Shown piece by piece: positions 1 to 5,779 of a stretch of 10,423 nt of DNA; the first letter of the stretch is position 1, and every line of letters starts with the position of its first letter. This DNA comes from Actinomycetota bacterium. Lineage in GTDB: Bacteria > Actinomycetota > Actinomycetes > S36-B12. The notes below the pieces were generated by a model that saw only the letters and a list, made by a program, of their open reading frames with translations, did no database searches and was not told the origin of the DNA. The stretch covers positions 1 to 10,423 of the forward strand of contig WLND01000028.1 in the NCBI GenBank assembly GCA_009726075.1, read 5' to 3'. The position numbers were made by a program, and so were the translations under genes.

Positions 1-363
1 CTCGACGTGCTGGTAGGCAAACTCCGCATCGGCCTCGAGTCGAATCACGATGGGTTCGTCGATGCATGCCTCTCGAGGAACGTTGACGGTGACAGCCGAT
101 CGCGCGCCGGCCCGGGCAATCGCCGCGGTGCGGTCGGTCGGCACCCAGGTCGAGGTAAGGGTCAGTGCGGCGACATTGGCGACGAGCTCGCTCGAACTCA
201 CCGCAGTGACGACGCCGGCGCTCGACACGGGCTCGAAGAACGGCCTGAGCACGTCGAGCGGCGCGAAACGCCACTCAAGCTCGCGGCCGGTCGGCAGCCC
301 GAACGAGTCGGGATCGAATGAGGCGACCCGGGGGGCCAGGTCATGTGGTGGGGCGATGGTCAC
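1..363 (-). CDS. sufD: SufD, Fe-S cluster assembly scaffold subunit, N-terminal part
   Basis: Partial gene: 121 codons are present and the rest lies beyond the left edge. SufD pairs with SufB and the ATPase SufC in the cytosolic SufBCD scaffold that builds Fe-S clusters. Reading the minus strand from a GTG at 363-361 gives an N-terminus with the run VASFDPDSFGLPTGRELEWR, close to the opening of actinobacterial SufD proteins, followed by the start of the beta-helix core region. The GTG overlaps the sufB stop (GTGA, 4 bases), and AAGGAG sits at 376-371 with a 7-base spacer, which fixes the start and suggests translational coupling to sufB. Position after sufR-sufB matches the usual sufRBDCSU order. 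The C-terminal half cannot be checked. The assignment rests on sequence character plus operon context. Confidence 0.9.
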   Translation of the reverse strand, partial: MTIAPPHDLAPRVASFDPDSFGLPTGRELEWRFAPLDVLRPFFEPVSSAGVVTAVSSSELVANVAALTLTSTWVPTDRTAAIARAGARSAVTVNVPREACIDEPIVIRLEADAEFAYQHVE

Positions 364-1820
364 CCAACCGCTCCTTCCATTTGAAGTTCGATGAGCCGGT
401 TCAGCTCGAGGGCATACTCCATCGGCAGCTCGCGGGCGATCGGCTCGATGAATCCGCGCACGATCATGGCCATTGCCTCGTCCTCGGTCATGCCGCGGGA
501 CATGAGGTAGAACAGCTGGTCGGCACTCACCTTCGAGACGGTTGCCTCGTGACCCATCGACACGTCGTCCTCGCGGACATCGACATACGGGTAGGTATCC
601 GAACGCGAGATGTCGTCAACCAGCAGGGCATCGCACTTGACCGTGCTCTTCGATCCGTGGGCGCCCTCGAGGATCTGGACGAGGCCGCGGTACGAGGTTC
701 GGCCACCACCGCGCGCCACCGACTTCGAGACGATGCTCGACGAGGTGTTCGGTGCGGCGTGCACCATCTTTGAGCCGGCATCCTGATGCTGTCCCTCGCC
801 AGCGAAGGCGATGGACAGTGTCTCCCCCTTGGCATGCTCCCCCATGAGCCACACGGCCGGGTACTTCATCGTGACCTTCGAGCCGAGGTTGCCGTCGATC
901 CACTCCATGGTCGCGCCCTCGTGCGCGATGGCGCGCTTAGTCACGAGGTTGTAGACGTTCGTCGACCAGTTCTGGATCGTCGTGTAGCGGCAGCGTCCGC
1001 CCTTCTTCACGATGATCTCAACAACCGCCGAGTGCAGCGAGTCGCTCGAGTAGATCGGCGCCGTGCAGCCCTCGACGTAGTGCACATAGGCGTCCTCATC
1101 GACGATGATGAGGGTGCGCTCGAACTGGCCCATGTTCTCCGTGTTGATGCGGAAGTAGGCCTGCAGCGGGATATCGACGTGCACGCCCTTGGGGACGTAG
1201 ACGAAGGAGCCACCGGACCACACCGACGTGTTCAGCGCGGCGAACTTGTTGTCGCCCACCGGGATGACCGAGCCGAAGTACTCCTTGAAGACATCCTCGT
1301 GCTCGCGCAGCGCGGTATCGGTGTCCAGGAAGATGACGCCCTGCTCCTCGAGATCCTCGCGGATCTTGTGGTAGACGACCTCCGACTCGTACTGGGCTGC
1401 GACTCCCGACACGAGGCGCTGCTTCTCGGCCTCCGGGATGCCGAGGCGGTCGTACGTGCTCTTGATGTCGTCGGGAAGGTCATCCCAGCTCGTCGCCTGC
1501 TTCTCGGTCGATCGCACGAAGTACTTGATGTTGTCGAAATCGATGCCGTTCAGGTCGGAGCCCCAGGTCGGCATTGGCTTCTTGCCGAACAGCCGCAGGC
1601 CCTTGAGTCGCAGTTCGAGCATCCACTCCGGCTCGTTCTTCAACGCACTGATGTTACGGACGACGTCCTCGCTCAGGCCGCGCTTTGCGATTGCCCCGGC
1701 GCTATCGGCATCGTGCCAGCCGTACTCGTAGCGCCCGAGCTCGTCGATGGTTGCGGCCTGCTGCTCCGCCGACGTCAGCACCTGCTCGGCATCGGTCTTG
1801 GTGATGGTCTGATCGCTCAT
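360..1820 (-). CDS. sufB: SufB, Fe-S cluster assembly scaffold subunit
   Basis: 486 residues, the normal length for intein-free SufB. SufB is the main scaffold subunit on which sulfur and iron are assembled before transfer to apoproteins. Visible features: an N-terminal helical region (about 20-180) with YFVRSTEKQATSWDDLP (100-116), then the beta-helix core with SVWSGGSFVYVPKGV (199-213) and HYVEGCTAPIYSSDSLHSAV (247-266). Cys396 (VKCDALLVDD) and Glu425 (GHEATVSKV) line up with E. coli SufB Cys405 and Glu434, with the same 29-residue spacing. The sequence is continuous around Cys252, where M. tuberculosis SufB carries an intein. The frame stays open upstream to an ATG at 1919, but ATG 1820 is chosen: it overlaps the sufR stop (ATGA) and has GAAGGG at 1833-1828 with a 7-base spacer. 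Confidence 0.97.
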   Translation of the reverse strand: MSDQTITKTDAEQVLTSAEQQAATIDELGRYEYGWHDADSAGAIAKRGLSEDVVRNISALKNEPEWMLELRLKGLRLFGKKPMPTWGSDLNGIDFDNIKYFVRSTEKQATSWDDLPDDIKSTYDRLGIPEAEKQRLVSGVAAQYESEVVYHKIREDLEEQGVIFLDTDTALREHEDVFKEYFGSVIPVGDNKFAALNTSVWSGGSFVYVPKGVHVDIPLQAYFRINTENMGQFERTLIIVDEDAYVHYVEGCTAPIYSSDSLHSAVVEIIVKKGGRCRYTTIQNWSTNVYNLVTKRAIAHEGATMEWIDGNLGSKVTMKYPAVWLMGEHAKGETLSIAFAGEGQHQDAGSKMVHAAPNTSSSIVSKSVARGGGRTSYRGLVQILEGAHGSKSTVKCDALLVDDISRSDTYPYVDVREDDVSMGHEATVSKVSADQLFYLMSRGMTEDEAMAMIVRGFIEPIARELPMEYALELNRLIELQMEGAVG

Positions 1821-2539
1821 GCCAGGGCCCTTCGGTTGGAGTGCGACTGAGAAATGCTGATGGACGAAGCTGGGATTGCTGACGTACGTCGGGCGTCGAT
1901 CGGGATGACCGTGGTGCATACGCCATCACCATGGGCGATAGTCGCGAGCCTGGTGACGTGAACGCCCAGCGCCTCTCCGAGCGCGGCAGTTTCAGCCTCG
2001 CAGAGCGCCGGGAATTCACCCGCTGCATCCGATACCGGGCAGGAGTGCTGGCAGAGCTGGACGGTCCTGGCATCGTCGCCGGCCACGTCGACCGAGGCCG
2101 CATACCCGGCGGCGGTGAGCGTGTCGGCCATGGCCTGCACCGACGCCGCTGACGGCGCGCCCGACGCGGGGTCGATGCGGCGGACGAGCCGCTCTGCCCG
2201 CTCGGCGGCAAACGCCTCGACGCCGGCGTGGCCCTGGGTGCGATCGACGAAGCGCAGAAGTTCGAGCGCGAGCTCGTCGGATGCGTCACTGAACGCGGAG
2301 CGACCGGACTGCGTGAGGCTGAACACCTGGCTCGGGCGCCCACGCCGAGGAGCAGGGGCCGGGCCGTACGGGGAGCGCTCGGAGGACACCACAAGCTCTG
2401 CGTCGATGAGGGCCGCGAGCGGCCTGCGAATGGCGGTTGCGGTGAGGCCAAGGCGATCGGCCAGGTCAGACGCCGTCGCGGGCCCGACGTCGAGAAGCGA
2501 CCGCGCAATGCGGGCTGCGGCTTCTCCGGGGAATTTCAC
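1817..2539 (-). CDS. sufR: SufR, Fe-S cluster-binding repressor of the suf operon
   Basis: 240 residues if the GTG at 2539-2537 is the start; ATG 2569 would give 250. N-terminal winged helix-turn-helix at about 8-80, including DLADRLGLTATAIRRPLAAL, and a GRP wing motif at 67-69. The C-terminal half carries the SufR cluster-binding signature: Cys163-x3-Cys167-x12-Cys180 and Cys208 in the conserved run RLATIAHGDGVCTT. This pattern is shared with M. tuberculosis Rv1460 and distinguishes it from generic ArsR regulators. SufR family members hold a [4Fe-4S] cluster and repress the suf operon when clusters are plentiful. The gene heads the sufRBD operon, overlaps sufB by 4 bases and diverges from an ABC exporter. 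The GTG start is preferred because a promoter and a perfect SufR-type operator lie immediately upstream of it, and an ATG 2569 start would place that operator inside the coding sequence. Confidence 0.93.
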   Translation of the reverse strand: MKFPGEAAARIARSLLDVGPATASDLADRLGLTATAIRRPLAALIDAELVVSSERSPYGPAPAPRRGRPSQVFSLTQSGRSAFSDASDELALELLRFVDRTQGHAGVEAFAAERAERLVRRIDPASGAPSAASVQAMADTLTAAGYAASVDVAGDDARTVQLCQHSCPVSDAAGEFPALCEAETAALGEALGVHVTRLATIAHGDGVCTTVIPIDARRTSAIPASSISISQSHSNRRALA

Positions 2540-2552
2540 AACATCATTGTTG
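2539..2552. promoter_or_regulatory. SufR operator, CAAC-N6-GTTG
   Basis: A perfect inverted repeat, CAAC at 2539-2542 and GTTG at 2549-2552 with six bases between. This is the operator form described for SufR in cyanobacteria and, as I recall, for Streptomyces SufR. It covers the predicted -10 box and transcription start of sufR, the expected position for autorepression. It lies about 47 to 60 bases upstream of the predicted start of the divergent ABC operon, so an effect on that operon is possible but not shown. Confidence 0.75.
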
Positions 2553-2574
2553 CCTAAATGGTGAATCATGCCAA
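2539..2574 (-). promoter_or_regulatory. Predicted sufR promoter, leaderless
   Basis: On the minus strand, TTGGCA (2574-2569) is followed after 17 bases by AACAAT (2551-2546). Six bases further on lies the GTG at 2539, so transcription would begin at or next to the start codon. No Shine-Dalgarno is visible before this GTG. Spacing is ideal for a housekeeping sigma factor, but AACAAT matches the consensus TATAAT at only 4 of 6 positions. This is a prediction from sequence. Confidence 0.6.
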
Positions 2575-2586
2575 TCGGGGGGTCCC

Positions 2587-2599
2587 TAGACTCGGACCG
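2587..2599 (+). promoter_or_regulatory. Predicted leaderless promoter of the ABC exporter operon
   Basis: TAGACT at 2587-2592 fits the TANNNT -10 pattern and lies exactly six bases before the GTG at 2599. No Shine-Dalgarno precedes the start. No convincing -35 box is visible. The same TANNNT-N6-start arrangement recurs at ctaA, yjdM and tkt in this window. Confidence 0.6.
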
Positions 2600-3525
2600 T
2601 GACTTCAGGAACTGCACTCATTGTCGAGGATCTCGTCGTCCGATACGGCACGAAGGCCGCCGTGGACCGCCTAAGCATGATGGCCGCCGTGGGAGCCGTG
2701 ACCGCGCTCCTCGGCCCCAACGGTGCTGGCAAGTCGAGCACCATCGAGGTGGTCGCCGGCCTCAGGGCAGCCGCCGGCGGGAGCGTCCGGCTCCTCGGAT
2801 GCGACCCAGCGGATCCTGCGGTGAAACCCAGGATCGGCGTCATGTTGCAGCAGGGCGGGCTCTACCCGACGGCCAGGCCCCTCGAATGGCTGCAGTACCT
2901 CGCACGGCTGTACCCCCGTCACGCAGACCCGTCCGAACTCCTCGAACTCGTCGGCATCGATCCAGCGACCCGCACGACAACCCGGAGGCTGTCGGGCGGC
3001 GAGCAGCAGAGAGTAAAGCTCGCCGCCGCGCTGCTGCCCGAGCCGGAGTTCCTCATCCTCGACGAGCCGACGGCCGGACTCGATCCCCTGGCCCGCCGTA
3101 ACCTGCTCGAGGCGATCGGTCGGCGCCGCGACAACGGCACGAGCATCCTGCTCACCACGCACCAACTCGACGACGTCGAGAATCTCGCCGACCATGTTGT
3201 CGTCATCGCGGCTGGCCGAGTCGTCGCCGCCGGAACGCTTGATGAGCTCACCGGGGCCCACGATGCGGTGAGCTTTGGAGCGCCCATGCACCTCGACACT
3301 GCGCCGCTCGCCCTATCGCTCGGCGTCGACTACCGAGTTGAGGAGCCGATGCCGGGCCGGTACCTCGTTCATGGCGCGCCGACTCCCCGGGTCATGGCCG
3401 GAGTCACCGCATGGTGCTCCGATCACGGGGTCATGGCCGAGGGCCTCATCGTCGGACGGGCCTCGCTCGAGCAGATCGTTATCGACGCGGCCGATGCGCA
3501 ATCACGAGCGGAGGAGATCCAATGA
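2599..3525 (+). CDS. ABC exporter ATP-binding protein
   Basis: 308 residues, a complete nucleotide-binding subunit of a DrrA/ABC-2 type exporter. Visible motifs: Walker A GPNGAGKS (39-46), Q-loop VMLQQGG (81-87), signature LSGGEQQ (131-137), Walker B FLILDEP (151-157), D-loop AGLDP and the switch histidine in TTHQLDD (His188). A C-terminal extension of roughly 100 residues after the ATPase core resembles other DrrA-like ATPases. It would hydrolyse ATP at the cytoplasmic face to drive the permease encoded next, with which it shares a 4-base overlap. Its neighbours are sufR (divergent) and ctaA (downstream), as for M. tuberculosis Rv1458c. Annotations such as antibiotic or multidrug export are generic for this family; the substrate cannot be read from the sequence. 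Confidence 0.95.
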   Translation: MTSGTALIVEDLVVRYGTKAAVDRLSMMAAVGAVTALLGPNGAGKSSTIEVVAGLRAAAGGSVRLLGCDPADPAVKPRIGVMLQQGGLYPTARPLEWLQYLARLYPRHADPSELLELVGIDPATRTTTRRLSGGEQQRVKLAAALLPEPEFLILDEPTAGLDPLARRNLLEAIGRRRDNGTSILLTTHQLDDVENLADHVVVIAAGRVVAAGTLDELTGAHDAVSFGAPMHLDTAPLALSLGVDYRVEEPMPGRYLVHGAPTPRVMAGVTAWCSDHGVMAEGLIVGRASLEQIVIDAADAQSRAEEIQ

Positions 3526-4268
3526 CGGTGAGCGCCTCGCCAACCGCCCCCGCCAGCGTGAGCGCCGCACATCGCGTCAGCGCTCATGCTCGCTGGGAGT
3601 TGCGACTCCTGCTGCGCAATGGCGAGCAGATCCTCGTCATGTTCGTCATCCCCCTTGTCCTCCTCATCGCCCTGACCTTCGCTCGTGGTGGCGACGTCGA
3701 TGGACAGGCACCCATCGTCATGGCGGTGAGCCTCATGGCCACCTGCGTTACCTCCCTGGCCATCGGGACGGGATTCGAGCGGCGCTCGGGAGCGCTCAAG
3801 TTCCTTGCCACCACGCCCCTGTCACGACTCGATTTGCTGCTCGCCAAGGCCGTCGCGACCGCGCTGCTCTCCGCGATTTCCATCGCGGCGATCGCCCTCG
3901 TCTCCGTACTCCTCGGCTGGCGTCCGGTCGTGAACATTCCTGGGGCGATCCTGGCAATCGCCCTCGGTGGCCTGGCATTCGCAGCATGGGCCGTGTTCCT
4001 CGCCGGCGCGCTGCGCGCCGAGGCGGTACTCGCGCTCGCCAACGGCATCTTCATCGTGCTCATCGTCTTCGGGGGCGTCGTGATCGCGACCTCCGCCATG
4101 CCGGGGCCGATCGGCGCGATCATCGCCCTGCTGCCCTCCGCGGCCCTGGCCAGCGCGATGACTGCCTCCCTGAGCACAGGCGCCTTCCCCGGCACACAGC
4201 TCCTCCTGCTGCTCGGATGGGCCGCCATTGCCGCGTTCCTCGCAAGGCGCACATTCACGTGGGACTGA
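3522..4268 (+). CDS. ABC-2 type exporter permease
   Basis: 248 residues with about six hydrophobic segments (roughly 36-54, 64-84, 105-131, 139-165, 168-191, 222-241). The cytoplasmic stretch FERRSGALKFLATTPLSR (85-102) is the typical ABC-2 coupling region. It is the membrane half of the exporter whose ATPase is encoded just upstream. ATG 3522 is chosen because it overlaps the ATPase stop (ATGA) and has GGAGGA six bases upstream; the frame is open further upstream but that would overlap the ATPase gene extensively. It corresponds by position to M. tuberculosis Rv1457c. Substrate is unknown. Position just before ctaA suggests a link to cytochrome or heme biology, but that is inference. Confidence 0.93.
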   Translation: MTVSASPTAPASVSAAHRVSAHARWELRLLLRNGEQILVMFVIPLVLLIALTFARGGDVDGQAPIVMAVSLMATCVTSLAIGTGFERRSGALKFLATTPLSRLDLLLAKAVATALLSAISIAAIALVSVLLGWRPVVNIPGAILAIALGGLAFAAWAVFLAGALRAEAVLALANGIFIVLIVFGGVVIATSAMPGPIGAIIALLPSAALASAMTASLSTGAFPGTQLLLLLGWAAIAAFLARRTFTWD

Positions 4269-4285
4269 CGCCCGATGCGATTCAT

Positions 4286-4298
4286 TAGGGTGACGTCG
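4286..4298 (+). promoter_or_regulatory. Predicted leaderless promoter of ctaA
   Basis: TAGGGT at 4286-4291 is six bases before the GTG at 4298, with no Shine-Dalgarno. It falls in the 29-base gap after the permease stop, so ctaA may have its own start of transcription as well as read-through from the ABC operon. The -35 region is weak: CTGACG at 4265-4270 would leave only a 15-base spacer. Confidence 0.55.
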
Positions 4299-4306
4299 TG
4301 ATCACC
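4289..4306. repeat. Inverted repeat over the ctaA start codon
   Basis: GGTGA (4289-4293) and TCACC (4302-4306) form an inverted repeat with an 8-base spacer. Nested within it, GTGATCAC (4298-4305) is a perfect 8-base palindrome that begins with the GTG start codon. It overlaps the end of the predicted -10 box, where a repressor could act. It could also be chance in a short stretch that partly encodes Met-Ile-Thr. Confidence 0.3.
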
Positions 4307-5215
4307 AATGTGCGCTGCACCCCGGCAGTCCGGGCCATCTTCGTGGCGAACCTCGTGGCGCAGATGGCAATCGTCGTCACCGGCGCCGTGGTCCGGGTGA
4401 CGAACTCCGGCCTCGGGTGCCCGACCTGGCCGGAGTGCGTCGAGGGCTCGTACGTGCCGACCACGCGCCAGGCCGAGACGTGGCACAAGTACGTCGAATT
4501 CGGCAATCGAATGCTCACCTTCGCCCTGGTTGTCCTCGCGGTGGCTGCGATTGTCGCTGTGATTGCCGACATGCGCCGCCGATCGCGGCTGGGCCTTCCA
4601 TCGAGGCGAGTCCTGCTGCTCCTCGCCTGCATCCCGATCCTCGGCACCGTCGCGCAGGCCGTGCTCGGCGGGATCACGGTGCTCACCGGGCTGCATCCGG
4701 CCACCGTCTCCGCGCACTTCCTGCTCTCGATGGCCATCATCGCCGGGTGCGTCGCCCTCGTCGTCCGGTCACGCGATCCTGGCGATCAGCCCGTGATCAT
4801 GCTCGTGAGGCGTGAGATCCGGGTTCTCACCTGGGGGCTCGTTGCCATAGCCGGCGTCGTCGTGCTTCTCGGGGTCATCGTCACCGGCAGTGGCCCTCAC
4901 AGCGGCGATCCCCTGAGCGAGAACCGCTTCAGCTTCGACCCGCGCACGGTGTCCTGGCTCCACGCCGACGTCGTCCTGCTGTTCCTCGGGCTCCTCGCAG
5001 CACTTCTGCTGGCCCTTCGGCTCACCGATGCACCCACGGGAGCCAGACGCGCCGCCTGGATTCTCACCGGGGTTGCCGTGGCGCAGGGGGCCGTGGGCTA
5101 CATCCAGTACTTCACCGGCCTGCCGATCGTCGCCGTCATCGTGCACGTGACCGGTGCCGTGTGTGTCTGGGCAGCCGTGCTCTTCGTGCCTGCTGCCGAG
5201 CGATCTCGGGGCTGA
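4298..5215 (+). CDS. ctaA: Heme A synthase (CtaA/COX15 family)
   Basis: 305-residue integral membrane protein with about eight hydrophobic segments, the family architecture. It oxidises the C8 methyl of heme O to a formyl group, giving heme A for aa3-type cytochrome oxidase. Diagnostic features: VVRVTNSGLGCPTWPEC (31-47) with the external Cys41/Cys47 pair, EFGNRMLTF (67-75) with the conserved Glu67, GLHPATVSAHFLLS (131-144) with His140, LHADVVLLFLGLL with His222, and IVHVTGAVCVW with His283. These histidines match B. subtilis CtaA heme ligands His123, His216 and His278, while the position of His60 is Asn70 here. The GTG start is supported by a TANNNT box six bases upstream. It lies downstream of the ABC exporter genes and converges on yjdM with a 17-base gap; I see no strong terminator between them. 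Confidence 0.95.
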   Translation: MITNVRCTPAVRAIFVANLVAQMAIVVTGAVVRVTNSGLGCPTWPECVEGSYVPTTRQAETWHKYVEFGNRMLTFALVVLAVAAIVAVIADMRRRSRLGLPSRRVLLLLACIPILGTVAQAVLGGITVLTGLHPATVSAHFLLSMAIIAGCVALVVRSRDPGDQPVIMLVRREIRVLTWGLVAIAGVVVLLGVIVTGSGPHSGDPLSENRFSFDPRTVSWLHADVVLLFLGLLAALLLALRLTDAPTGARRAAWILTGVAVAQGAVGYIQYFTGLPIVAVIVHVTGAVCVWAAVLFVPAAERSRG

Positions 5216-5232
5216 CCTGCCGCGACGTCCGG

Positions 5233-5598
5233 CTAGGCCTTCTTCACGACGCTGGACTTGAGCATCATCGGGCCGAAGCCATCGACCTTGCAGTCGATGT
5301 CGTGATCGCCCGAGCCGTAGACGAGACGGATGTTGCGCACCTTGGTGCCGACCTTGATGTCGCTCGGATTGCCCTTGACCTTCAGGGTCTTGACGATGGT
5401 CACCGTGTCGCCGTCGGCGAGTGGGTTTCCGACGGAGTCCTTGATGACCGGAGTCTCCACTACTCCATCCGACGCATCTCCGGGGGCCGCAGTGGAGGCG
5501 GATGACCACTCGTGGGCGCACATCGAGCACACCTGCAACTCGCCCATTTCGTAGGTGAACTCGCTCGTGCACTCGGGGCAGACAGGAATCTCGCTCAT
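5233..5598 (-). CDS. yjdM: YjdM/PhnA family zinc-ribbon protein
   Basis: 121 residues, clearly the YjdM family (E. coli YjdM, formerly PhnA). The N-terminal zinc ribbon has Cys7-x2-Cys10 and Cys24-x2-Cys27 (CPEC, CSMC). The C-terminal SH3-like domain has ADGDTVTIVKTLKVKG (61-76), IKVGTKVRNIRLV (81-93) and IDCKVDGFGPMMLKS (101-115), which are the family's most conserved stretches. A linker of about 20 residues rich in Ala, Ser and Asp (31-50) joins the two. The old name phosphonoacetate hydrolase does not apply to this family, whose biochemical role is not settled. The ATG is preceded by TACCCT exactly six bases upstream and by no Shine-Dalgarno. It sits alone between convergent ctaA and upstream ctaB, with no phosphonate genes nearby. 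Confidence 0.93.
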   Translation of the reverse strand: MSEIPVCPECTSEFTYEMGELQVCSMCAHEWSSASTAAPGDASDGVVETPVIKDSVGNPLADGDTVTIVKTLKVKGNPSDIKVGTKVRNIRLVYGSGDHDIDCKVDGFGPMMLKSSVVKKA

Positions 5599-5610
5599 GC
5601 CATGAGGGTA
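5598..5610 (-). promoter_or_regulatory. Predicted leaderless promoter of yjdM
   Basis: On the minus strand TACCCT (5610-5605) lies six bases before the ATG at 5598. No Shine-Dalgarno and no clear -35 box are visible. It follows the same TANNNT-N6-start pattern as other promoters in the window. Confidence 0.55.
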
Positions 5611-5707
5611 GTTGCCGGCGAGGATTACCCCGACCGTGTGCCTGCCCGGGCCAGATGAACGAATAAGGGGTCGCGTGGGTCCGATTCCTTCGTCCTGCCC
5701 AGAATCT

Positions 5708-5779
5708 GGCTCAAACGACCGGCCGACCGGCCGTTTCGTCCGCTATCCGGCTGAAACGACCGGGGTGCCGCGCTATCCG
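5708..5779. repeat. Degenerate tandem duplication at the ctaB 3' end
   Basis: Two head-to-tail units share both ends. Each begins GGCT(C/G)AAACGACCGG (5708-5722 and 5749-5763) and ends CGCTATCCG (5741-5749 and 5771-5779). The middles differ in length, giving units of 42 and 31 bases. The second CGCTATCCG includes the ctaB stop codon, so the tail of ctaB appears to have been duplicated together with the hairpin region behind it. Confidence 0.6.
5713..5736 (-). terminator. Hairpin downstream of ctaB, likely terminator
   Basis: Read on the minus strand, AAACGGCCGG pairs with CCGGUCGUUU around a UCGG loop: ten base pairs with one G-U pair. On the plus strand that same pair would be A-C, so the structure favours minus-strand transcripts, the direction of ctaB. 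It begins about 36 bases after the ctaB stop. The U run is only three long and belongs to the stem, so it is weak as a classic intrinsic terminator. Confidence 0.55.

Noticed and set aside
786..1850. 354-codon open frame on the plus strand opposite sufB
   Set aside because: It lies wholly antisense to a clear sufB gene. Composition is rich in Arg, Val and Asp without family motifs, as expected for a shadow frame in GC-rich DNA.
1821..1919. 33-codon N-terminal extension of sufB to ATG 1919
   Set aside because: It overlaps the sufR cluster-binding region and is unlike SufB; ATG 1820 has a Shine-Dalgarno and the 4-base overlap with sufR.
3275..4288. 337-codon open frame on the plus strand, out of frame with the ABC genes
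   Set aside because: Arg-rich shadow crossing the ATPase-permease junction; both real genes have motifs and a proper coupled start.
3584..4717. 377-codon open frame on the minus strand across the permease and ctaA
   Set aside because: Antisense to two well-supported genes and spanning their junction; no recognisable domain and a shadow-like composition.
5196..5209. CCGAG-N4-CTCGG hairpin at the ctaA 3' end as a terminator
   Set aside because: Only five base pairs, inside the coding sequence, and no U run follows.
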